Shown here: positions 1-6,755 of the stretch, piece by piece
Layout: every line of letters begins with the position of its first letter
Position numbering within the stretch: the stretch's first letter is position 1
The notes under the pieces: model-generated
Told to the model about the DNA's origin: nothing
Databases searched by the model: none
Seen by the model: only the letters and a program-made list of their open reading frames with translations
Position numbers and translations under genes: made by a program
Origin: Blautia_A ammoniilytica
Lineage (GTDB): Bacteria; Bacillota; Clostridia; Lachnospirales; Lachnospiraceae
DNA length: 64,000 nucleotides
Assembly (NCBI RefSeq): GCF_025566965.1
Contig: NZ_JAOQJL010000009.1
Span: 1 to 64,000, forward strand
Direction: 5' to 3'

Positions 1-42
1 CGCCAAGAGCAATTGAGATTTTATAGTGAGGTGTCGGCATGA
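1..42 (+). CDS. C-terminal end of a probable Y-family DNA polymerase (partial)
   Basis: Only the last 13 codons are inside the window. They read RQEQLRFYSEVSA and stop at a TGA that overlaps the ATG of the next gene (ATGA). The segment QLRFY resembles the QL-x-LF-type sliding-clamp-binding motif found at the C terminus of DinB/UmuC-type translesion polymerases. The neighbouring 79-aa gene is a type often found just behind such polymerases. Family assignment rests on this tail and the context, so it is an inference. Confidence 0.45.
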   Translation, partial: RQEQLRFYSEVSA

Positions 43-278
43 ACAAAGTATATGTAGATGTAGTAGCAGAGTTTCGGAAAAACGGACAGCTGGTTCCCAT
101 ATTTTTTACATGGGAGGATGGAAGAAAGTATAGCATTGACAGAATTTTGAAAATCGAGCGATGCGCCAGCAGAAAGGCAGGCGGTGTAGGAATGATGTAC
201 ACCTGTATGATACAAGGGCAGGAAAGCCACTTGTTTTACGAAGTGGATAAATGGTTTATGGAGAGAAAAACAGCATAA
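39..278 (+). CDS. Small conserved hypothetical protein, possible partner of a Y-family polymerase
   Basis: The 79-aa soluble protein starts with MNKVYVDVVAEF and contains a WEDGRKYSIDRIL segment and an aromatic C-terminal part (LFYEVDKWFME). From memory, similar small proteins in Firmicutes are encoded directly downstream of UmuC/DinB-like polymerases; their biochemical role is not known to me. The ATGA overlap with the upstream reading frame indicates translational coupling. A GAGGTG ribosome-binding site sits about 5 nt upstream. No membrane segment or signal peptide is visible. Confidence 0.6.
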   Translation: MNKVYVDVVAEFRKNGQLVPIFFTWEDGRKYSIDRILKIERCASRKAGGVGMMYTCMIQGQESHLFYEVDKWFMERKTA

Positions 279-510
279 GGAGAGCTTGGTATAGACGATA
301 TTATTTGGATTATTAACCGGCAGGGATAGTCACTTTCCCTTTTTATTCCTGCAGGTTTTACATAAGAAGATGGATTCCGGTCAGCAAAGGCAGCTCCCAC
401 AATGCCTTTTGGATATCCGCTTCTGCAAGTTGTAGTAAGTAATTGCTTCCCATCAAAATCATGGGGAAAGCGAACTGGTCTGAAAGACCGCCAGTTAGTG
501 TGATGATGAT
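279..510. other. Non-coding gap, no convincing gene
   Basis: This 230-nt stretch holds no plausible reading frame with a ribosome-binding site on either strand. An imperfect inverted repeat around 319-358 (GGCAGGGA with later TCCCT and CCTGC segments) could be a terminator for the upstream pair, but it is weak. A minus-strand open frame spans the gap and runs into both neighbouring genes; I treat it as chance. Confidence 0.3.
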
Positions 511-528
511 AAGGAGATTTTGAAACTG

Positions 529-1101
529 ATGACAGACAGAGATTATGCAATTAAATCAATGAAAGAGATTACCTTCCAGATGGCAAGCCATGCACAGGAT
601 TATTTGGAAGTAACGATTGAAAGACATTATACTGATATTAAAGAATTGATGACAAGCTATCAGAAATTGATTTTGGAAAATCAGATTGTGTTAGAAGAAC
701 TGGATATGGAGTGCCAGGAGAAAATCAATGAAGATATGGCATATGCGTTGAGTTATCTGAGCATTTATAACAATCAGCTGAATGTGCCAAAGATGCACCG
801 GGAAATGAATAACCTGATGATCATTTATGGCTTGTCAGATATGATCTATCGTGGAATGACACTGGTTAAGTTCTATGCACCGAATGGTGTGATGCTCAGT
901 GAGATCCTTCATTCCTGTTTTTGCAGTCATTATAATAAGACAGATGTGGAAGTACAACAGGAGTTAGGAATAGGCAGGACTTCATTTTATAAAATGAAGA
1001 AGCAGGCACTTGGGTATTTAGGATTTTATTTTTATGAGATCGTGGTACCGCAGGCAAAGGATAAAAGATTTAAACCGTCACTGGGCGTAGAGGAAGAGTA
1101 G
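529..1101 (+). CDS. Unknown mobile-element protein with a C-terminal HTH-like region
   Basis: I do not recognise this protein of about 190 aa. It is largely helical, acidic in the first half, with no membrane segment. Its C-terminal part (VEVQQELGIGRTSFYKMKKQ, then an aromatic stretch) looks like the helix-turn-helix of ArpU/sigma-like phage regulators, where a recognition helix of the form R-x-x-FY-x-x-K follows a short turn. ATG 529 was chosen because an AAGGAG site lies 12 nt upstream; the in-frame TTG at 520 is only 3 nt from it. It is followed directly by the next gene. A role as an element-encoded transcription regulator is inferred. Confidence 0.6.
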   Translation: MTDRDYAIKSMKEITFQMASHAQDYLEVTIERHYTDIKELMTSYQKLILENQIVLEELDMECQEKINEDMAYALSYLSIYNNQLNVPKMHREMNNLMIIYGLSDMIYRGMTLVKFYAPNGVMLSEILHSCFCSHYNKTDVEVQQELGIGRTSFYKMKKQALGYLGFYFYEIVVPQAKDKRFKPSLGVEEE

Positions 1102-1110
1102 GTGAATAAT

Positions 1111-1482
1111 ATGAGATACGAAGATTCGATGAAAGGTGTAGCTGATCAGATAATCAAAGAACAGCAACGAGCCAGTAAAATTAAAAACAATCCAGAAGAG
1201 TTCCATTGGCATGACGAATATGCAACGTTGAATTTCTTTCGGTTTATCTGCAAAAATATCGGTAACTTGGGAAATGGAGAAATTGAAAAAATGGTCACAC
1301 GCTTAAAGAGCATAGATCAGAAAGCAGTGGAAAACCATGTGAATGGTGCTGTTTGGGCATTTGATTATGATAAGATGTTCTGTGTATTGATGGAAAATGA
1401 AATTTGCCGAAAGGTGTGTGAAAAGAATAAATATAATAGTTGGACGAAGCTGATTGGACAGTATTGTATTTCAATGGCTTAA
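1111..1482 (+). CDS. Hypothetical mobile-element protein
   Basis: A soluble protein of about 123 aa, lysine- and asparagine-rich, with no motif I can assign. It begins MRYEDSMKGVADQIIKEQQR and has a central HWHDEYATLNFF segment. An in-frame GTG at 1102, directly after the stop codon of the preceding gene, is an alternative start with GAGGAAG upstream; the ATG has GGTG at 6 nt. The pair of genes looks like a two-gene operon ending at the hairpin terminator at 1491. Its function is unknown. Confidence 0.6.
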   Translation: MRYEDSMKGVADQIIKEQQRASKIKNNPEEFHWHDEYATLNFFRFICKNIGNLGNGEIEKMVTRLKSIDQKAVENHVNGAVWAFDYDKMFCVLMENEICRKVCEKNKYNSWTKLIGQYCISMA

Positions 1483-1490
1483 AGATAAAG

Positions 1491-1528
1491 AAAGTTGCTG
1501 GAGAGAAAAAATATTCTCCAGCAACTTT
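1491..1528. terminator. Rho-independent terminator, possibly bidirectional
   Basis: A perfect 14-bp inverted repeat (AAAGTTGCTGGAGA and its complement) surrounds a 10-nt A-rich loop. It stands between the plus-strand pair ending at 1482 and the minus-strand gene ending at 1559, so it may serve both. Confidence 0.8.
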
Positions 1529-1558
1529 GTCTTTGATGAATAAAGGTCAAATTTTCAT

Positions 1559-1765
1559 TTAACTATTCTCACTATTATTTGATTCAGTGATTTTTTTCTT
1601 CTTTGGAGAAACCAGTTTGTGACCGGAATAAATGGACATGCCAATACAAAGCAATGAAGAATAGGCAAAGTATTTATGTGCAGTCATAGATTTTTTGATT
1701 CCAGAATAAATGCATCCCAACATACAGAAAAGTGCGCCTAAGGACCAGTATTTATGTGATTTCAT
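1559..1765 (-). CDS. Small two-helix membrane protein, DUF6219-like
   Basis: The 68-aa protein begins MKSHKYWSLGALFCMLGCIY. It has two short hydrophobic segments (about residues 7-22 and 32-46) separated by a basic loop (GIKKSMTAHKY), and a lysine-rich tail. The two halves resemble each other (HKYW-x-LG-x-L, HKYF-AYSSLL), which suggests an internal duplication. I recall it as similar to the DUF6219 small proteins of gut Firmicutes. The start is set by a strong AAAGGAGGT site 8 nt upstream; a longer frame to 1798 lacks one. It is divergent from the XRE regulator gene and may share its operator region. Confidence 0.65.
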   Translation of the reverse strand: MKSHKYWSLGALFCMLGCIYSGIKKSMTAHKYFAYSSLLCIGMSIYSGHKLVSPKKKKITESNNSENS

Positions 1766-1843
1766 GATTTGATACCTCCTTTGATTTAACTGATTCAATC
1801 ATAACGCTTTTTTACGAAAATGCAAAGAAAATCTTGAAATATA

Positions 1844-1862
1844 GTTCTATAGAATTAGAACT
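1844..1862. promoter_or_regulatory. Candidate operator of the XRE regulator (site 1)
   Basis: GTTCTATAGAAT at 1844-1855 is nearly identical to the perfect palindrome at 2365-2376. An overlapping inverted repeat AGTTCTA-N6-TAGAACT spans 1843-1862. It lies in the divergent region between the small membrane protein and the regulator. Confidence 0.5.
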
Positions 1863-1909
1863 TGGTTTTGCGATTCTGTATATTGAAGACATCCACAAGT
1901 ATACTAAAT

Positions 1910-1931
1910 CCAGAACGATTATTCGTTCCGG
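1910..1931. promoter_or_regulatory. Inverted repeat next to the regulator ribosome-binding site
   Basis: CCAGAACGA and TCGTTCCGG, separated by 4 nt, form an 8-of-9 inverted repeat ending at the GGAGGAGG site of the XRE gene. It may be a second operator half-site type or an RNA hairpin that affects translation. Confidence 0.35.
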
Positions 1932-1944
1932 AGGAGGTGTTACG

Positions 1945-2262
1945 ATGGATTTGAAAGCAGTAGGACAGCGAATCAAATCGGCACGAGAAGCAAAAAATCT
2001 CACACAAGAGGAACTGGCTGCATTAGTAAATTTAAGCCCGACGCATGTGAGTGTAATAGAGAGAGGCTTGAAAGTTACAAAATTGGATACCTTTGTTGCA
2101 ATTGCAAATGCGTTAGATGTTTCTGCAGATACTCTTTTAATTGATGTTGTGGCACATTCAGTTACAGGTGTTACAAATGAACTGACAGAAAAAATTGAAA
2201 AACTTCCAATCAAAGAACAGAAAAAAATCATCAAAGTAATTCACACATTATTGGAAGAGTGA
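1945..2262 (+). CDS. XRE-family transcriptional regulator
   Basis: The 105-aa protein carries a Cro/CI-type helix-turn-helix at about residues 7-62 (IKSAREAKNLTQEELA, then LSPTHVSVIERG). The C-terminal 35 residues are lysine-rich and helical and probably serve dimerisation. It likely acts as the repressor or regulator of the mobile element. ATG 1945 was chosen because GGAGGAGGTG lies 5-8 nt upstream; the open frame reaches back to 1834 without a site. Palindromes GTTCTATAGAA[CT] on both sides (1844 and 2365) are the best operator candidates and suggest autoregulation plus control of the genes from 2413. Confidence 0.85.
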   Translation: MDLKAVGQRIKSAREAKNLTQEELAALVNLSPTHVSVIERGLKVTKLDTFVAIANALDVSADTLLIDVVAHSVTGVTNELTEKIEKLPIKEQKKIIKVIHTLLEE

Positions 2263-2275
2263 TATGACAAACTGG

Positions 2276-2301
2276 GAAGAGCAAGTAGCTCTTCTTTTTT
2301 T
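2276..2301 (+). terminator. Rho-independent terminator of the XRE gene
   Basis: GAAGAGC and GCTCTTC with a 5-nt loop form a perfect 7-bp stem followed by an uninterrupted T run, 13 nt behind the stop codon. Confidence 0.85.
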
Positions 2302-2364
2302 GACCATTTATTCAGATTTAAGTTGTAAAGTGTCTTTTCATGATAATAGAAATATGCTAAATTG

Positions 2365-2376
2365 GTTCTATAGAAC
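2365..2376. promoter_or_regulatory. Candidate operator of the XRE regulator (site 2)
   Basis: A perfect 12-bp palindrome GTTCTATAGAAC, 37 bp before the gene at 2413, matches the site at 1844 in 11 of 12 positions. Its position suggests control of transcription of the two genes downstream. Confidence 0.5.
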
Positions 2377-2412
2377 AAGTTGTAAATCCAGTTATATATC
2401 GGAGGAAAATGA

Positions 2413-2625
2413 ATGAGAGAAAAAACTATTTATGAGAAGATTGCAGAAAAGTACAACACAACACCAGAAGAAGTACGCAGAGAAATGCAGATAGCCATAG
2501 ATGCAGGATTTGATAATCCTGATCCGGCTGTGCAGGAAGAATGGAAGAAAATGACACTTAAAGGAGAAAGACCTACACCGGAAGAAGTAATCAATTACGC
2601 AGTAAAAAAACTAAAAGGAAAATAA
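2413..2625 (+). CDS. Small conserved protein, resembling Spo0A C-terminal-type small proteins
   Basis: The 70-aa protein reads MREKTIYEKIAEKYNTTPEE at the start and ends in a PTPEEVINYAVKKLKGK-like helix. A helical N-terminal segment (IAEKYNTTPEEVRREMQIAI) has the look of a small helix-turn-helix. Gut Lachnospiraceae carry similar short proteins that are sometimes labelled Spo0A-C-terminal-domain-like; I cannot confirm DNA binding here. A GGAGGAAAATGA site precedes the ATG. It is followed after 4 nt by a membrane-anchored protein gene, so the two form an operon behind operator site 2. Confidence 0.6.
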   Translation: MREKTIYEKIAEKYNTTPEEVRREMQIAIDAGFDNPDPAVQEEWKKMTLKGERPTPEEVINYAVKKLKGK

Positions 2626-2629
2626 AAAT

Positions 2630-3061
2630 ATGAAGAAAAAGATAATTGCATTGATTTCAGGAGCAGTGATCTTGATAATTGCTGCAGGAAGTATTTATGG
2701 GAAATCTGAATCTGGTCATGAGGAAGGCGAACCGGATGTAGTTGGAACATTTTCCGTAAATCGGGATGAAAATTTAACCGTGGTTGCTAACCGGAAAAAT
2801 ATTGAGGATAGAGAAGCGTTTGTAAGAGAGCTTTTGCAGATGTACAAGGATGATTCTTTTTATTCGACAAAATTCTCCACAGACAGGGGATATGCGACGA
2901 GTCTTGATATGAACATCTATTTATGGAAAGAGGATATTGAAGATGGGGAATCGGTAATGACAGCCGAATACAGACCTGTAGAATATGGAAAGGACTATGA
3001 TGTTGTCAATAATCCTGATAAATTTCAACTATATATAGATGGAAAAGAAGTAGAAGAATAA
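2630..3061 (+). CDS. Membrane-anchored or secreted hypothetical protein
   Basis: The 143-aa protein has a basic start (MKKK) and a hydrophobic segment at about residues 5-23, then a hydrophilic extracytoplasmic part. There is no lipobox cysteine. The part behind the membrane anchor is acidic and contains no domain I recognise (NRDENLTVVANRKNIEDREA). The gene begins 4 nt after the stop codon of the preceding small protein and is probably co-transcribed with it. Function unknown; a surface role in the mobile element is only a guess. Confidence 0.6.
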   Translation: MKKKIIALISGAVILIIAAGSIYGKSESGHEEGEPDVVGTFSVNRDENLTVVANRKNIEDREAFVRELLQMYKDDSFYSTKFSTDRGYATSLDMNIYLWKEDIEDGESVMTAEYRPVEYGKDYDVVNNPDKFQLYIDGKEVEE

Positions 3062-3086
3062 CACGGTGAACTTTTTATACTGAAAT

Positions 3087-3195
3087 ATGTACGATTCCAA
3101 TAATGATATGAACTTATGGGAACATATTGCGGATACTTTGTGAACTTTATCCTGATACAATGATTATGCTGATGAAAGAAGGCATAGATAACTGA
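3087..3195 (+). pseudogene. Short frameshifted coding remnant
   Basis: ATG 3087 opens MYDSNNDMNLWEHIADTL and then hits a stop. Removing one T at the break restores a frame that continues ELYPDTMIMLMKEGIDN and ends at the stop at 3193. Both pieces look like coding sequence, which suggests a small gene broken by a one-base insertion. I do not recognise the family. Confidence 0.35.
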
Positions 3196-3211
3196 ATACA
3201 AGAAAGAGACG

Positions 3212-3252
3212 AAAGCCTCAGTAGTTAAGAAAAAACTACTGGGGCTTTTTTT
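3212..3252 (+). terminator. Rho-independent terminator
   Basis: A 15-bp stem with one mismatch (AAAGCCTCAGTAGTT paired with AACTACTGGGGCTTT) and a short A-rich loop is followed by a run of seven T. It ends the operon that starts at 2413. Confidence 0.85.
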
Positions 3253-3387
3253 CGTGCCTGAATTTCTCAGCCAATAACTGCGGGCGTATCCCGGCAGGAT
3301 AAAGGCGGAGCAGGCATGATTCTAAACAGAGGTCCGCCTTCTGGATTTGAAACGAGCAACAAGATTTCAAATTCAGGAGGAACGGAT

Positions 3388-3861
3388 ATGTATATTGAAC
3401 ACCCATATTTTTATGAAGGAAAGTATTACGCAAATATTGATGGAGAAATGATCGAGATTACAAAAGAAGTTGCGTATGCGATGAATAATTTTTATAGAAG
3501 CAGCAAGGCAAAAAAAGTTGAGATTAAGAACGAACTGGGTGAGGTTGTGGATAAGATGCTGAGAGAAGTACCTTACAGTGGTCAGTCCATTGATGGAGAA
3601 GGCTTCATGATTGAGGATTTTCCAGATCTGAACTGCGATGTGGAGCACTGTGTACTGACAAAAATGGAACAGCAGGATATTCACAAAGTGATCAATCAGC
3701 TGAACTCAGAGGAACGCATGATTATTTATGGCATTTTCTTTGAAAACAAGACACAGACACAGATGGCGGAGATTATGGGGATTTCCAGACAGATGCTGTC
3801 ATACAAGCTGAAATCCACTCTTAATAAGATGCGTGAAATGTATATGAATAAATTTTTTTAA
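3388..3861 (+). CDS. Sigma-70 region 4-like HTH protein of the mobile element
   Basis: The 157-aa protein has a C-terminal sigma-region-4-type helix-turn-helix (residues about 105-150: INQLNSEERMIIYGIFFENK, then QTQMAEIMGISRQMLSYKLK). The N-terminal half (IEHPYFYEGKYYANIDGEMI) lacks a recognisable region 2. Proteins of this layout are common in integrative elements of gut Firmicutes near serine recombinases and are thought to regulate element genes. AGGAGGAACGG directly before ATG 3388 sets the start. A long non-coding, hairpin-rich region follows. Confidence 0.8.
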   Translation: MYIEHPYFYEGKYYANIDGEMIEITKEVAYAMNNFYRSSKAKKVEIKNELGEVVDKMLREVPYSGQSIDGEGFMIEDFPDLNCDVEHCVLTKMEQQDIHKVINQLNSEERMIIYGIFFENKTQTQMAEIMGISRQMLSYKLKSTLNKMREMYMNKFF

Positions 3862-4441
3862 AAAATTTTTCAAAATCTTTTGCATTTGCCAAAGTCATTT
3901 GACTTTAGTAATTAGAGGAAGTTAAAGGACTTCCTAAAATGAACCATGATAACTGAATATCCAATAATAACTGACGTGACATTTCATGCAGAGAGCACGA
4001 GGAAGATGCCGCTATAGGATTATAAGACAAAACCAAGATTTTTAGTTCAGTCTGTAATGCTGCGAAAAAGCACTGACCGAAGCCAGCTGGCAGGCTGGTG
4101 ATGCGATGATATGTATGAGATGCGATACACTTGCAGATCCTGAGAAGTCTGTAACTGGTAAACCTATGAACTGCTGGAGCCTGGAAACGAGAGTTTTTGG
4201 GTTGTGGTCCGGAGTATGCATTCGGGCAGGTTATTATTCCCTTCCTGCATATGCAGGAGTAACGATTCGGGGTATCGAGGATAAATAGAATCGAGCGAGC
4301 ACTGTTTAATAATCAAATTGGCTATAGAGGTTATGCGGCAGAGCTTTCCCTATGGGAAAGAAACTCTGCCGTATTCCTGTGGAGCCAATATAGCGCTATG
4401 GATGCTTTACAAATAAAAATAATAGATTGGAGAGAGGACAA
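3862..4441 (+). ncRNA. Candidate structured non-coding RNA of the mobile element
   Basis: This 580-nt stretch has no convincing gene but a series of strong inverted repeats: AAAGTC/GACTTT (3891-3906), AGGAAGT/ACTTCCT (3916-3935), CCAGC/GCTGG (4083-4098), a composite stem TGCAT...GCAGG/CCTGC...ATGCA (about 4215-4255), and a layered domain with outer stem TTGGCT/AGCCAA (4318-4388), inner CGGCAGAG/CTCTGCCG (4336-4371) and apical TTTCCC-TAT-GGGAAA. The density and nesting suggest RNA structure. The ends are not defined and no known RNA family is recognised. The only open frame on the plus strand (4106-4288) lacks a ribosome-binding site. Confidence 0.4.
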
Positions 4442-4807
4442 ATGACAATCCGCAGAGGAGATATTTTATGGGCAGATCTCGGTATGTTTCCTACAACATC
4501 TGTTCAGGGTGGTGTAAGACCGGTGATCGTAGTGAGCAATAATAAAGCCAATACATACAGTTCAGTCATTACAGTAGTTCCGCTGACATCAAGAATATAT
4601 AAGAAGCGATATTTACCAACACATGTATTTATCAGTAAATACGATATGACAGGGATTCGAAAAGGAAGCCTGGCATTGGCTGAACAGGTTATGAGCATTT
4701 CTACAAAATGCATTATTGAGAAATGCGGAAGAGTAAATAAGTGGAGCCTGGATCGGGTGCTGAAAGCGGTACGGATTCAAATGGGAATGAACGAAAGCGA
4801 GAAATGA
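4442..4807 (+). CDS. MazF/PemK-family toxin (putative mRNA interferase)
   Basis: The 121-aa protein matches the PemK/MazF fold family in length and motifs: RRGDILWADLG near the N terminus, GGVRPVIVVSNNKAN, then VITVVPLTS and a later RKGSLALAEQVMSISTKCI segment. Family members cut mRNA at short sequences in the ribosome-free state and are normally held inactive by a MazE-type antitoxin encoded just upstream. No such gene is visible here; the upstream 580 nt are non-coding. It may be an orphan, or the regulator may be something else. GAGAGAGG lies 3 nt before ATG 4442; an in-frame TTG at 4427 is less likely. Confidence 0.85.
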   Translation: MTIRRGDILWADLGMFPTTSVQGGVRPVIVVSNNKANTYSSVITVVPLTSRIYKKRYLPTHVFISKYDMTGIRKGSLALAEQVMSISTKCIIEKCGRVNKWSLDRVLKAVRIQMGMNESEK

Positions 4808-4943
4808 TATTCCTGCTTTCGACAATTCAACAGAAAACGACGTCATAAAATGTAGACAACACAAAAGAATGACAATACAGGACGAGAGGTTCTGGTGATT
4901 TTTTAGAGACGATTGAATATGATTTATAAAGGGAGGGATTGCG

Positions 4944-5123
4944 ATGGCATTAAAAATTGTAAGAAGATATGATGCAAATGGTAATGTGATCGAAGATAAA
5001 GATTTAGAAAGATTCAAATTGGATTCCCCGGTAGTTCGTCAGATCTTATATCAGATGAATAAAGAGATGGGAGCAGTTGATAATATTAAAGTCGATGCAG
5101 CTGAAAGAAGAAATTTTATATAA
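4944..5123 (+). CDS. Small hypothetical protein (59 aa) preceding the recombinase
   Basis: The reading frame starts at ATG 4944 behind GGGAGGGATT and ends at TAA 5121. It encodes a 59-aa soluble, charged protein with MALKIVRRYDANGNVIEDKD at the start and a helical C-terminal half (VRQILYQMNKEMGAV). The strong ribosome-binding site and regular codon use support a real gene. It sits between the MazF-like toxin and the recombinase promoter, where a recombination directionality factor or a small regulator might be encoded, but there is no sequence evidence for either. Confidence 0.6.
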   Translation: MALKIVRRYDANGNVIEDKDLERFKLDSPVVRQILYQMNKEMGAVDNIKVDAAERRNFI

Positions 5124-5146
5124 CTTACTTTAATAAATAAAATAAG

Positions 5147-5175
5147 TTGAAATTTCTCTGAAAAGATGGTATAGT
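5147..5175 (+). promoter_or_regulatory. Sigma-A promoter of the recombinase gene
   Basis: TTGAAA (5147-5152), a 17-nt spacer and TATAGT (5170-5175) form a near-consensus promoter 26 nt before the GTG start at 5201. Confidence 0.8.
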
Positions 5176-5200
5176 GTACGTGAGAGGAGGAAAGAGCGAG

Positions 5201-6613
5201 GTGAGAAACATAAGAATTGGAAAGAATACCTCAAATAATAAAAAAACAGGATTGTATATCAGAGTTTCTACAAATTTTCAGTTTGAAGAAGGATATTCAG
5301 TAGGTGCTCAGACGGAGAAGCTTGAAAAGTATTGTAATTATCAGGAGATTGATAATTATGATTTGTATATTGACGGTGGCTATTCAGGAAGCAATTTGAA
5401 TCGACCGGAGATGAAACGTCTTATTAAAGAAATTCAAGAGGGCAAAGTGGAATCAGTTGTAGTTGTTAAACTTGATCGTTTGTCCAGAAGCCAGAAAGAT
5501 ACGATTTATCTTCTTGAAGATGTGTTTGAAGCAAATGATGTTGGATTTATTTCTTTAAATGAGAACTTTGATACAACAACACCATATGGAAAAGCAATGG
5601 TAGGTATCTTATCTGTATTTGCTCAGTATGAACGTGAAAACATTCGTGAACGTACACAGATGGGAATTACAGAGAGAATCAAAACCGGAAAATGGAGAGG
5701 GACGAAACCACCATTTGGTTATGACTATAATAACGGTGATGACGTTCTTGTGCCAAATAAAGATGCAGAAACAGTCAGAAAGATTTTTGAATTATATAAG
5801 GAAGGCTATTCCACGTATGCACTGGCAAAGATGTTCGATTTAAAAGGAGACAAGCAAGTGTCCGATATGTTGTCCAGAGTGACATACATTGGAAAGCTCA
5901 AATATAATAAAGAAATCGTTGATGGTCTTCATGAGCCGATAGTTGATAAAAAACTGTTTGATGAAGTTCAGGAATTACGAAAAACAAGAACGAGAGCAAC
6001 TTCTCATAAATCACAGTATTTACTTACTGGGTTAATATATTGTGGATTATGTGGGGCAAAGATGCGTTATCAAAAATGGAGCGGTGGAAGAGTGATGATT
6101 TACTGTTACTCATTAGACCATAGTAAACCGCACTTGGTTAAGAATCCAAATTGCCAGAACGGAAAATTGGATGCAGCTGAAGTTGAAGATGTTGTTGTTA
6201 GTGATATGCTGAAATTATCAAAGGAGTATGAGGTAATCGAGGAAAAATCAGAACAGCAAAATCAAAAAGGATTTGAAGCTATGAACCAGAGAAAATCAGT
6301 TCTTGAAGGTAAGCTGAAATCCCTGTATAATTTATATGCATCCGATACCAATAATAGTGTCCTGCTGGAGACAATTGGTGAGATCAATAAAGAACTGGAA
6401 AATCTGAATACACAGATAGAACAGTACACATTAAAGAACACCAGAGCTAAAGATATGACAGCAAGAGCTAAAGCATTCAAAAGTGTTGCTGACAGCTGGG
6501 AGTTCATGTCTTTCAATGAAAGACAGAAGACTGTACGTGAATATATCAAAAAGATTAAAATATCGAATGATTATGTTGAAATTGAGTATAATGATCTTTT
6601 GACACTACAGTAA
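5201..6613 (+). CDS. Large serine recombinase
   Basis: The 470-aa protein is a large serine integrase. The N-terminal resolvase domain (residues about 15-150) has the YIRVS motif with the catalytic serine near residue 23, then VVVKLDRLSRSQKDT and the QYERENIRERT stretch. A recombinase domain follows (GKWRGTKPPFGYDYNNGD), then a zinc ribbon (IYCGLCGAKMRY with later cysteines) and a coiled coil (about residues 355-420). These enzymes integrate and excise elements between attP and attB through a 2-bp core. GTG 5201 with GAGAGGAGG upstream is preferred over GTG 5174. It is the last gene of the element, 120 bp from the sigF fragment, as spoIVCA lies next to sigK in skin elements. Confidence 0.92.
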   Translation: MRNIRIGKNTSNNKKTGLYIRVSTNFQFEEGYSVGAQTEKLEKYCNYQEIDNYDLYIDGGYSGSNLNRPEMKRLIKEIQEGKVESVVVVKLDRLSRSQKDTIYLLEDVFEANDVGFISLNENFDTTTPYGKAMVGILSVFAQYERENIRERTQMGITERIKTGKWRGTKPPFGYDYNNGDDVLVPNKDAETVRKIFELYKEGYSTYALAKMFDLKGDKQVSDMLSRVTYIGKLKYNKEIVDGLHEPIVDKKLFDEVQELRKTRTRATSHKSQYLLTGLIYCGLCGAKMRYQKWSGGRVMIYCYSLDHSKPHLVKNPNCQNGKLDAAEVEDVVVSDMLKLSKEYEVIEEKSEQQNQKGFEAMNQRKSVLEGKLKSLYNLYASDTNNSVLLETIGEINKELENLNTQIEQYTLKNTRAKDMTARAKAFKSVADSWEFMSFNERQKTVREYIKKIKISNDYVEIEYNDLLTLQ

Positions 6614-6637
6614 ATTACATTTCTATAGTTAATACAT

Positions 6638-6661
6638 CGCAAGGGGATATATCTTCTTGCG
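6638..6661 (+). terminator. Nested palindrome behind the recombinase
   Basis: CGCAAG and CTTGCG flank the inner palindrome GATATATC with GG/TT (G-U) between them. It is 24 nt behind the stop codon and could be a weak terminator or part of the recombination site arm. Confidence 0.45.
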
Positions 6662-6699
6662 TGTAAAATTTCATATATCTTATTCAAGATAATTACCCT

Positions 6700-6755
6700 A
6701 TTGGATAAAGGAAATTTCAAAATTTCCACTATAATACATTATCCCTATGATCGCA
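6700..6755. other. Predicted right attachment site (element-sigF junction)
   Basis: The sigF reading frame becomes recognisable at CCTATGATCGCAGG (6744-6757) and is cut off by an in-frame TAA five codons upstream of the ATG. A perfect inverted repeat GGAAATTT-CA-AAATTTCC at 6710-6727 lies 17 bp to the left, as expected for an integrase arm. The exact core dinucleotide cannot be set without the left junction. Confidence 0.55.

Noticed and set aside
236..550. Open frame of 104 codons on the minus strand over the first non-coding gap
   Set aside because: It overlaps both real neighbours, has no ribosome-binding site and its composition is not protein-like.
4106..4288. 60-codon plus-strand frame inside the non-coding region
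   Set aside because: No ribosome-binding site; it runs through the strong inverted repeats at 4215-4255, so the open frame is better explained by chance in an RNA.
3862..4441. Group II intron
   Set aside because: No GTGYG start, no domain V-like hairpin with AGC and bulged AT, and no reverse transcriptase gene.
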